DNA of 64,000 nucleotides. Source: Nereocystis luetkeana. Lineage: Eukaryota > Sar > Phaeophyceae > Laminariales > Laminariaceae. The notes beneath the pieces are model-generated. The model did not search any database. It was not told the origin of the DNA and saw only the letters and a list, made by a program, of their open reading frames with translations. The stretch spans positions 2,914,001 to 2,978,000 of the forward strand of contig JARUPZ010000002.1 in assembly GCA_031213475.1 (NCBI GenBank), given 5' to 3'. Shown piece by piece: positions 22,561 through 34,203 of the stretch (positions within the stretch are counted from its first letter, which is position 1; the number at the start of each line of letters is the position of its first letter). The translations under genes were made by a program, and so were the position numbers.

Positions 22561-25500
22561 TTAGCGATAGGCGCCTGTCTCCCCTCTACCCCCGCCTACC
22601 CCCGCCTCCTCAGTCTCCAACGCCGAGCTATCCTCCTCCCACCAACTCCCAGTCGTAGCCCCCGTGTACCCTCCGGCGCTCGCACCGCTCGTCCCGCTCC
22701 CCGCCCTAACTCCCCCTCCCACGCCGCCACCACCGCCACCGACCTCAGCGTCCACCTCTCGGCCATCAAGCATCGCGCTGCTGTCCGCAAGCTGCAGGTA
22801 CGCGTCCAGCCCTCCATCAAAGGGTCCGACTACACTGTCGTCCGCTTCTGCGCCAAGACTGCCGTGGGTGTTCCTACCGCCCCCCTCGCCGCCGCCACCG
22901 CCGCCACCGCCATCATCACCACTGCCGCCGACACCGTTACCGCCGACAGGGCTAATGTTGTTGTTGGCGTTGCCTGCGGAGTTACTGTTGCGAGCGCGAC
23001 GGTCGCCCTCCAAGTGGGTGGCGCGAGGCGACACAATGTCCGTGGACCTCTCCGTGGACCTCTCCGCGCTGTCGGTGGTGTCAGCGATCTCGCGAGCTGC
23101 ACCCGCCGTCGCCCCGGCCGCTTCACCCACCCCCGTCCCCGCACCATCGCCGCGGCCGAGATGGTCTCCACCAGTGCGACGAGTCATCGACAGCGCTCCG
23201 CTGCCCTCAACACGCGGGCTCGTCTTCCGCCGCCGCCCTGCCTCGCTTTCCTCATCCTCCTCCTCGGTATACATATCCCGCTCCGCCTGCCCCTCTTCGT
23301 CCTCCTCCTCCTCGTCCCTCACCTCCCCCCCCTCCTCCTCTTCCTCGTGCATGCCACTGTCTTCCCGGTCTCGCTCAAAGCCGAACCGAGAAAGCGCTTC
23401 CACCCCCCTCCCACCGCCATCCTCAACCCCACCGCCCCCTCCACCCTCACCGATACCTCCTCCGCCACTGTCCTCGTCGTCATGTCCATCGTCCGCCATC
23501 TCCCGCACCGTGTGGGTATGCGCGGGGCCAAAGTCCCCGAGCCATCCCGTGTGCACTCGACGCTGTGCCACCCCCACCCCCGCCCCCGCCCCCGCTCCCG
23601 CCTCCAGCGCACCACCGCCGTGTCGGCGGTGGCGGCTACCTGGTGACCTCGAACGCCCGCCATACCCGGCTTCGAAACCCCTCATCGCCGTGGGAACTCC
23701 TCCTGCGGGGGGGGGGTGGCGCCCGCGGGGGGGTGCCCTCACCGCCCCGTCCGTACCCCAGGCCGACGATAGTTCGGTGGAGGGTTGATCCCCGTCTTCG
23801 CCGTCAAGCCTGCACGCGCGCGAGAGAGAGCGAGATAGAGAGAGGGGGGGGAAAGGGGAAGGGGGGAGAGAGAGAGAGAGATGGTTGGGGAGGGGCCGAG
23901 GGAGCTAAACAAACGCGGGCTTTAGAGCGAACGATCCCCTCGCCCCCGCCACGCCCGTGTTCGAAGGCCTACTGGAACGCTATCACGCCAAGTCAGGAGG
24001 CGTTCTATTGTTGGGGGGGGATGCGGCGCGGCCACCGAAAGGGACCGAGGGGGGGTGTACCCGATAGGAGAGATGTACTCGACCTCATGCATGGCCGTAG
24101 TCGTATGACCATAGACCCTCGCATCCCTACAATGCCGGGACGGAGCATGTCGGGTTTTCACCGACCAACATTCCAGGAGTGCGGCGGCGGCAAGGAAGAC
24201 TCACCAGTCACCCCCAGCCAAGCGTGTCATGAGAGAAGATTCCAGGAAAGCGTTGGCGATGTCCAGAGCATGCTCCCCGGGTGTGTGCCCCCTGAATCGC
24301 ATGCGCGCCGCCGCCACCGTCACCACCACCACCACCACCACCACCACCGCCGCCGCGGCCGGGAAAAAACAAAAGCACGAGCGCCCACGCACACACACGC
24401 ACGCACGCACGCGGATGGTGGAACATCGGGTGGGAAATCAGGGATCGGGGGCAAGGACATCGCCCAGGCCTTTCTTGGGGGCGCACTTGGCTCACGCAAG
24501 CGGGGGGAAGAGGGGGGGAACACAAACGGAAATGGTGGCTTTGGATAAAATATCTCGTCGAGACCTTTCCATAGACGCGTCGCTCGGCGTACTCAGTACG
24601 CTCTCCCCGCCGTAGAGGAAACCCAGCTTCGAACCTCGTCCAAGGGGGTGTGTTATGTTATCACACGGGTGATATGGTGTGATATGATACCACATGTTTG
24701 TTAGACGGTGTGTTATCTTATCACACATATTTTACCGGTATCCAATGTCGCTGGACCCGGTGTGAACTCTACACTCATATTCCTTAGACCCCTAGTCCAT
24801 GGAATTTTGCATCGGGGACGTAGTTTTTTTCCTACTTTTTTGGTCAAAATTGGCTGTTTTGGGTGAGATACAGAGCTCCTATACTATGATCAAGTGAGGA
24901 TCTTCAGAAAATATTGGTGCCACCCTTTTACTCCAGCACCCGTCGGGGAGGCGTCGCCCGCGCGGGTGTGGGGGGATAAAACTAAACGTGTCAACTGGTG
25001 CGCCGACCGCGGGGGGGGGGCTTTCGACTATCGCTGCCCCCCCCCCCCCCCCCCAGGCACCCTCGAGGCAGCTACAGAGTACCCCCATTGCTGTCTCTGG
25101 AAGTGGCCACACCGCGAAACAAAAAAAAAAAATCAACGCTGTCATCCATATGCAAGAAAGTCCGTCTCACAAGCGGTTCATATCAGAATGCAGCCCACCC
25201 TTCACGTGACTCGCCGAACACCTCACCGCGCTTTGCGCTTGGTGCAAGCAATGCCTACCTGGTCGGTCAAAACCGGGCATTACCCGTCCTGGCGTTGTAG
25301 GGATGCGAGGGTCTATGGTCATACGACTACGGCCATGCATGATAATGAGTACCCCCCCCCCCCTCTTTTTTGGTATCGTGGGGAGAAATCGATTGCGCTC
25401 TCTTGGCCCGTAACCGTTACCGGCTCACAAAGCAACGAACGAGAAACAGAGAACAACAGAAAACCGTGAAGGAAGAAATGGACCTTCCTATAATACCTTC

Positions 25501-28500
25501 TTCCACGACCAATGCACGGCGGGACGGGACCGTTCTATACCGCCACAACACGCCAGTAGCCTCGACGCGAAGCGCCCCTTTTCTCTTTTAGAACTGCAGT
25601 CCCGTTTTGGGGACAAACTACTTGGAATTTGAGCGGTTTGTCCCCAAAACGGGGCTGCAGTTCTAAAAGGGTTAACGTCCAACCCGAGTGAACACGTACT
25701 TCCATATATATGCATCGTGTATACATACCATGGTAGAAATTACCAGGTATGATACATAGAAAATTACCGGGTATTATACGTAGAAATTACCAGGTATGAT
25801 ACCTAGAAATCAGGTACGTTATTGTTCATGTCCTGACGCGATGTTTGTTTTGGCACCGCGCAGCGATCGCGGTCGGCTCGCGCCCGTGCTAGACATTTGA
25901 CCGAGCCAGCTCCTCTTGGCAAACACCATCAGCCTTCCACGAGCGGCGCGCTCAAGAACACAGAGAGCGATACCGAGCGACGACGCAACGCAACTCACAC
26001 CAACGAAACACAAGGCAAGGCTCGGCAAGATAAGGCAAGGCAAGGCAGGGTAAGGCTCGGTAAGGCAGGGCAAGGCAAGGCAGGGTAAGGCTCAGCAAGA
26101 CAAGACAACAGAAGGCAAGACCAACGCAACCTACCACAAGGCATGGGCGAGAACGAGCATCGACGGCGGAAACACTAAATTTTTTCGAAAACCAAATCCC
26201 CCAATCACCTAGAGGGCGGCGACCCGGGGAGACGCTCCCAATCGCCGGCCGACAGCCCCCCACTCCCGCCGCCATCAACGCCTCCGCCGCCAGAAAACGC
26301 CTGGCCAGAACTATCGAGATCGGCGAGTCGCCGCCGAGCGACGACGTCCCTCACGGCATGACTGCGAGCAGTGGCAATCTGCAAAAAACAAGGGGGATAT
26401 AACAAGACGATGTGGTGTGGCACGCGCGGGAGAACCACGCAAGAAGACTGAAAACCAGATTATCGGCGCCAAAAACGATAGCGGCGCATCGACAGTTTTG
26501 TGGACACACCGCCAAGCAGAACAGGTGTGTCGGGGGGTTGATTATGTTGAAAAAACACACGTTTCAGGGTGCGGACAGGGCGGAACGGTACCGGCTTCCG
26601 TCGGCACACGCGCTCCTACCCCTTGCCCATTATAGAGGTGGCTTGGAGATGCTTTGTTGGAGCGCTTGCATTGCATCGTCGTGTATCGGGGGACGCGACC
26701 CGGACAGGTGCCCGTGCGTTGTTAGGAATGACGCCAACCTCAGCGAGTCGAGATCCTCGGTTCGCCTGGATACGCCGCACGCACCAGTGTACACTTACAC
26801 ATTATAAGTACAAGTATATACATACATACACACACAAGAATGCCGACGTACTATACACACAAGTGACGCACATCGGCATACTGTACATGCGTATATCTAC
26901 ACAGAAGCATGTTTCGGCATAGACGCATACACCGAAGTGTACGCATACACCGAAGTATACGCATACACCGACATACCGGCACGCATACAGACTATGCGGC
27001 ATACAGACATATGCGGGCAGATACACATACACACGTACGTCCACACGCTTTCACATACACCCACATACGCGCATACAAATACATGCCATATGTAAGTACG
27101 CACACACCAACAAACACATATAATATGTACACACAAACAAACTATAAGAGCACGTACAAACCAAAACACCGTATAATTTATCGACACAGCTGGTAGTCCA
27201 GAGCTCCACATGCACACAACGCAAACACAAAAATCACACCCACACACAAGCACACCTTCCTGAGCCGCTCTTTGTGGGCGTCAACCTGCGGCCCTATCCT
27301 CGACTGGACCCCTCGCAGATACGCCGGGCCCGCCTTCCTGTCACCGTCTCGAACACGCCTCCCACGGCGCATGGCCGCGACGTGGGGTGGGGGCGTCACC
27401 TCCCACATCCCAGCCGGCCGCGTCCCCGGTTTACCGCCGTCACCGGAGCCACCGCGCCTGCCCCTCGCGCCAACACCACCGCCAACACCACCACCACCAC
27501 CACCGCTAGGGTGGCGCTGGCGTCCGGCGGCAGAGTCTCGCCTTTGCGTGAAACCTCCGCTACCTCTTGCCTCTCCTCTTCCCCCGCTGCCGCCGCCGCC
27601 GCCTCCGTCAACACCAAGTCGGTCAAAAAGTCGGTTTCCTTCTTCCCCCCCAGGGGCCCACGCCAAGGACCTCCCTGCACCCACCCAGTCCTCGCCCCCG
27701 AGTCCCTCCCGCCCATCCTCCTCCTCTTCGTCGTCCTGCTCCTCCCACGCCCGTAACGCTCCTCCTTCCCCTCTTCCACCTCGCCACGCCACCCCGCCCC
27801 CGCCGCCGCCGCCACCGCCCCCGCCGCCACCCTCCGCAAGATATCCTCCGCCACCGCCGTCATGGGCCGTGGTGCCCGATGCCGCCGATCCCCACCCCGT
27901 TGTATCGGACCGCGAGGCAGTCAGCCCCGAAAACGACTCCCCCATATTCTCCTCTTCTTCGCAGATGAAGCGGGAACGTGGTGCGTGCACACCGCCACCG
28001 CCACCCCTACCGCCACCTCCACCACCGCGATCACCACCCCCACCAGTTGGCCGCCATGCAGGCTGCTGAAACCCCATCGCGTACGGCGCGGGGAGCGCGG
28101 CGGCGGCGGTAGCCGGTGGCGGCGGCTGTGAAGAAGGGTTTCCACCGCGCAGCCGGGCGGGGACGTTGTGGGACACCCCCCCCTCCATGCTCCAGAGGCG
28201 GCGCACCACGTGGGCCACGACCTTTATCCAGCGGCGCTCGCTGATGAACATGTCCTGGTTTTCGGGGAGAGGCGTCGGAAGAGAGCGCCGGCGCGGGTCG
28301 TTTCGGTGCCTGGCGTGATAACGGGTTCCACGCCAAAAGGCAGCCAAAGGCAGTCTTGCGTCGGGCGCGATGCATTTCATTTAACCCCTCTTTCGACAAC
28401 TGACCGCACCCATATTTTGGGGGACAAATCACTCAGAATTAGAGTTGATTTCTTTGCGGCATCAGGATTTTTACGTAACCCTTTTAACACTGCAGTCCAG

Positions 28501-31500
28501 CTCTCGAATCCTTCTAGGACCGCAGACCCGCCATGGGGACAAACCACTCAAATGCTAAGTAGTGAGTCCCCAAAACGGGACTGCGGTACTATAAGGGTCA
28601 AGAGCGTTCATCTTAGTCGGGCGGGACCCGCTTACCCTCTTGGGGGGGGGGAGAGGGGGTACTCATGTCAATGCATGGCCGCAGTCGTCCGACCACTCAG
28701 GTGTCATGCATGGCCGTAGTCGTCCGACCTTCGTATCCCTACAATGCCGGGACAGACGGGGGGGTGCAACCACTGGAATATGTACCGACGCCCCTTCCCT
28801 CTAACCCTTTAAGTAGTGCAGTGTACATACACCTAAATCTGACACTAACTCCAAGTGTTTTGAACCTCACAACGGGAGTGCAGACCTCAAAGGGGGTCCT
28901 TAAGGCCTAAAGAAGACATAAAGAGGGCTAATCCAGTGCTTACTTTTCGCGGCACGTGACGGCAAGAAAAGTGACGAAAACACACACACGGAGGGCCGGG
29001 GCGTCGCACGCTCTGCACCAGCCCGCCGCATTCGAACGACACGCGGGACCACAACGCCCACACAAAAAAAAACTGAACAAAAAAACACCGTATATCAAGG
29101 TGTGATTGATGGGATATACACTTTGGGGTACTCGGGTGCCACACCTGGCTGTGTGGGTCATACCCGGGTATATACTCGGGTATATACCCGGGTAAACCCA
29201 GAGAATACACAGCAGGGAAGGTCGGGTCGGGTCGGGTAAGGGCGACAAGGCCCGACCAGTAAGAGTTCGAAAACCACCCGAGCCGACCAAACCCAACCCA
29301 ACCCAACACGACCCGATCCGTGATAGTTAAAAAATGTTCCTGACCCGACCGTGGGTTGAGTGGTGACTCATGAAGAGCCCTGATATACAGTACCCTACTA
29401 TTATAAAACAAAAAAAAATAAACACCATAATTATATATTATTTATACAGCCAACCATTACGTGGAAGGCCAAAAGGCTTCGCTCCGCCTGTAGAGTCGAC
29501 GCCATCGAAGTTATCACGCGAACAAAAAAATTACGCGGAAACTTATGCTTTTGCAAACAAAAGACATACCGGTTAAAAAAAATCCCGCCAGCAACCCGAC
29601 GGCAACCGGACGCCATTTCCGTCGCTCTACGATACGGCAACCCCGGACCGAGCCCCGTCAGCGTTCTCGCCCCAAGAAAGCACTGGAACTCCCGGGAGCA
29701 ATCCCGCTCGGCGGGCACGGTAGTATGTACGACTCGGCCAAGCTTCGACAACATGGTTGATATCCCACACTGATGGCATAATCAAGGTTGGGGTCAGGTT
29801 TTATTTAACCCTTGGGCGAAACTGCAGTCCCGTTTTGGGGGCAAACCACTCAAATCCTTAGTAGTTTGTCCCCCAAAACGGGACTGCGGTTCGCCCTAAA
29901 AGGTTTAAAGTAAGCAAAACGGGACTTCGGTTTGCCCTAAAAGGTTTAAAGTAAACACATTTCACACTTCGGACACATCATCTACAGATAGATCATCATC
30001 TAGATCTTTCAGGACAGATGATCTGTATGATCTAGCTCATATTGTCGGGTGGGAGACGTATATTCGCATGGTCTGGAACACGTTTCCTGGGATGGGATCT
30101 GTACTGTGCAGAGCCTGCACAACCCCTCACAACGGCAGGTGAGGAACTAGATGATCTATCTGTAAACAGATCAGACAGATCATGATCTGCCGGAGGTGTG
30201 CGATATTTTGACTATTTCTTGTCGAAGCAGGGTCGATCAAGGTCTGCACAGCCCCTCCTCGGGGCAACCACCACACCTGTCCGTTGCTCGCCCATCCTTC
30301 CTCCACGCCCCCGTGCGTGCTAGCGCTGCTGAGCGTGCTCGTGTCCCGGGCGGCTAGGGCGAGGGTGGGCGGGAGACACTCCCGCGCTAGAGCCCTATGC
30401 AAACGGTGAAACATGCATGCGGGTCGTATTTTACCGATGAGTAAGCGCTGACGAGTCATGTTCGACGTGTGACGAGAAGTGAGTGGGGGGAGGGGGGCTG
30501 GAGGTCGATAAAGGTTTAGCAATATCAGCTATTATAGACAATACCTTCCTAGTGTATAATATATGGGTATATGCTTCACATGCATCGAACGGCTACAACA
30601 GTCGTCGAATCTATATACAATACCCTAGACTAAACTATTAGTAGCGTTCCATCAGGCCAGACCCATGAAACGTAGCCAAGCCTTCCCGTGACTACAGCCG
30701 TGGAGCCAACCCCCGCCCCTTCCTCTCGGCATTGTCGGGATGCGAGGGTCATTCGACTACGTGCGGTCATGCATGACGTGAGCACACACCCCCGACACCC
30801 CTACCCCCCACACCCCCCCCGCGCTCTAACCTAACCCTTCTCACATGACAAGGTGTACATCCTTTGCACTCCTGCCCGCTGCCCGGAGCCCCCCGCCACT
30901 GCCACCACCATCACCACCACCACCGCCGCCTCTTGCGCTGCCTTTGGCCGTAAGCAACGAGGCAGAGTCGCCGAAAAAGAGGAATTGGAGGGCGGAGGGC
31001 AGGTCCGACAGGCGGATGCCCAGGGCCGACGCTTTCAGCTCACGGAACGCCTCGTGGGCCAGCCGCCTGGCAGTCCGGACAACACAGAACGCGCGAAAAC
31101 AAGAGGAGCAATGCTAACATTGGGAACACGCGCAATTCGAACACAGCGTCACAACAAACACGCGCGCTTCAAAGACTACAGCACAAGAGACACGCGAGCT
31201 TCACGAAACGCAGAAAAACAGACACGAGGGCTTAAAAAATGACAACCTATTGGACATGACACTCGGATGCATAAGAAGCAAAGTTGGTTGTAGATACATA
31301 CGCGCGCACCAAAATAAAGCAGGAGGACGCCGTGATTCGGACGCGAGGCCTGGGATGAAAAACGAACGCACCTGAACTAAACTAACCAGGGACGGGCCCC
31401 GAAAAGCCCAGCAAGTCCATCCTCGGGGGGGCTGCTTTTTCTACCGCCTCTCCGCACGGTCGCCCTGCTATGCCTATTATTAAAACGACTTGCTGTCGGG

Positions 31501-34159
31501 TAGACTCCTAAAAAAATGCCTGAACTCAAAAATACATACCTGGTACCTGGTAAATACACACCACCTTGCTCGGAAATATAAGCTACTTGCTAAACTCATA
31601 TCAGAGTTCAAAAAAAGGTTATGTTTTCGGCCAGAGTACTATTAATAGTGCCCCAATGGTACGACCATGAACACTTTTCCACACCACGGAGGCGTTTTTA
31701 CTGATATTTCTTCGCAAAATTTTTGCAGTGCTGATTTTTCGGGTAGGCGCCTAAGCCTTTGGATGGGTTCCCTGGGTTGGAGGGAGGGCGGGCGGGGGAC
31801 AAGGCGGGTGAACCCCCTGCCCAGGCACGCCCACTCCGTATCCGGCTTCTTCGCATAACACTCCGACTCTCACTTGATCTCGCGCTTGGCGAGGTTTTGT
31901 ATGGGCGTCGTCGGCGTCGCCCGGTGCAGGGCTGCCCCGACCCCGCCCCCCTCTGTGCCCGCGAGGTCGTCCACGAACGGGTACCGCGTTAGGACGTCGG
32001 GGCGGCCCGCGACAGCACGATGCCTCGCACCGCCTGCCAGCTCCCTCGTCCCTGCCTGAACGTTACCCTGCGGCGGAGGAAAGAGAACGGCGGTGGCGGC
32101 GGCGGCGATAGTGGTGGAGGCGGCGGAAGCGGCGGCGATAGGCATGCGATCCGGTAATCGCGGAGCCGGGTTTAGACTTTCTCAGCGACGGCTACCGGCT
32201 ACCGCACCGTTTCGCGCAAGGGGAGGTAGGAGCGGCACCGGCGCTACTCAGGCGTCTGCGCGGGGCAAGCGGAGACCAACCTGGATGGAAAACGTCAGTC
32301 AGTAACTAGGTTGTTTACAAGCGGCGGCGGCGACGGCGAAGCTTGCGACAGAATACGCGTTGGATCAACCACGCAACAAAAATCCAACGTCACGATGCAC
32401 ATACTCTTAAGAGTGCCTGGCATCGTGTAGGATTACTATTTTGAAAAGGGCCGACTGCCCGGGAGACCTACGAAGACAGCACTCACCCTTCGAGAAGGAT
32501 AGTTTTTTTGTCGTCAAAGCTAAAATAGGGAGCTTAAGACCCCCCAATGCCAATCCGATACGATAGGACCAGGTCTCGCGGGAAGAACCACAAATAACCA
32601 ACCCGAGTGAAAATGAATTGGGCTTCTGTTCTTTGGTGCCTGCCCTCAGTCAGGCCTCATTACTTAGTCGCGAAAACTACCCGACCCGTGCTCTGGTGCC
32701 CCTCCCCCTTCCCCTCACCCCAGAGATGCACCGACACGCTCTGGACAAGCGCTGGCAACCTCAACGCCATCAAAACATCAACATCTACCTCCTCCTCTGC
32801 CGCCCCGACTGCGCGTGGCCCCTTCATCCGTCCTCCGATCCCCAACAACAAACAGCCGCCTACGAACGAACAAGAAACCTACCGCTGATCCGCGTTCCCT
32901 CAGCACTTGGGGCGGCGGCAGCGGCGCCACGCCAGCGTTAGCGGCGGCAGTGGTCTCGCGGGTGGGGAAGCCTCGCCGAAAGCCCGAGCCTGCCACTGCC
33001 CCCTTGCCGCCGCCACCCCGCTGCTTCTGCCGACCCCTGGCGTGCTGCCTCATCAAGGACAGAACATCCTTGTCCGCGGCGTCTGCACGTCGAGCGGGGA
33101 GTGGTTCGCGGGCAGCTGAAGGGGTGAGGGGGGGGCTGAACGGCGGATCAATCGCGCGGAGCTCGTGTCCCCCTAAAAATGAGAACGCACCCTTTTGCTG
33201 CAGTAATGTACATACACCTGAATATTCTCTCAAATTCCAAGTGTTTTGAGCACACAACGGGAGTGCAATCTTCGAGGAAATAACAGCACGCGGTTTATTT
33301 TGACGCGGGCTACCATATATACAAAATTTGGCCAAAACAATCGCGAGAGAGCGAAGCACACGCAACTACAGCAACTGCTTGCTTGTCAGGCGAGAGCTCC
33401 GTACATCCAAGAAAGCAAAAAAGGGGCGCGCGGAAGACCACGTAGCCAACCCGGGCTCTGCACCAGCACAGCAACGCCTTCTGCTGATAGCCGAAGCCCC
33501 ACCCCTACAACAAACAGCACTACGAAATAGCGAAATAATAGCAGCAATAATTAGTAAAAATATCTGAAAATGTGCCGTTACGGGGAACATGGTAATCAGA
33601 ACCGAACAGAGAGTGTAAGCATGCGAGAATATACATGTTTTTTGGTTAGATCGTGGCTTCGGATTACCATGGCCTCCCGAAACAAGAGGTCGGCCTTTTG
33701 GGGCGCGTCAAGGCGGTTTCTGTTGGCCTTATTATACAAACTTTATTGCAGGGGGCGGTCAGTCAAGGGATCAAACAGCGGTCTCCTCTGTAACATTTCT
33801 GGTACTATTCGTATATTTAATATGAATCGTAGGTCTGCCCAGAGAGAACCCTGCCTTGATGCAGGTGCCAACGCAACGTGCTATTAATAGTACACAATGT
33901 ACGTACAGTATTAATAGTAACCCGGCCAGCACACTGAGAGAACCAAGAACGAACCTGTGGCGGAGGCTAAGGCGTCGAGGGTCAAGCTTTCCTGGCGGTG
34001 GGAAGACAGCAGGCTCCGGATGCCGAACGCGGCCAGACGCTGCACAGCACGATTCAGAGGGGTCGCGACGGCGGGACGAGGCGTGAGACGTGATTATATA
34101 GTGCCTCATGCAACTGAGAAACAGGCTCGGTATACCCAATACTGCAGAGTCGGGAGAGC

Positions 34160-34203
<44 letters not shown>

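Noticed and set aside
22558-23788. Long plus-strand Pro/Ser-rich frames opposite the last exon of the unknown gene
   Set aside because: They are shadows of Gly/Glu-rich minus-strand coding; Pro-Ser runs with no domain are what the reverse of such sequence gives.
27272-28069. 265-aa plus-strand Pro-rich frame
   Set aside because: This is the reverse shadow of the Gly-rich exon at 27256-28254, which connects in frame with neighbouring exons.
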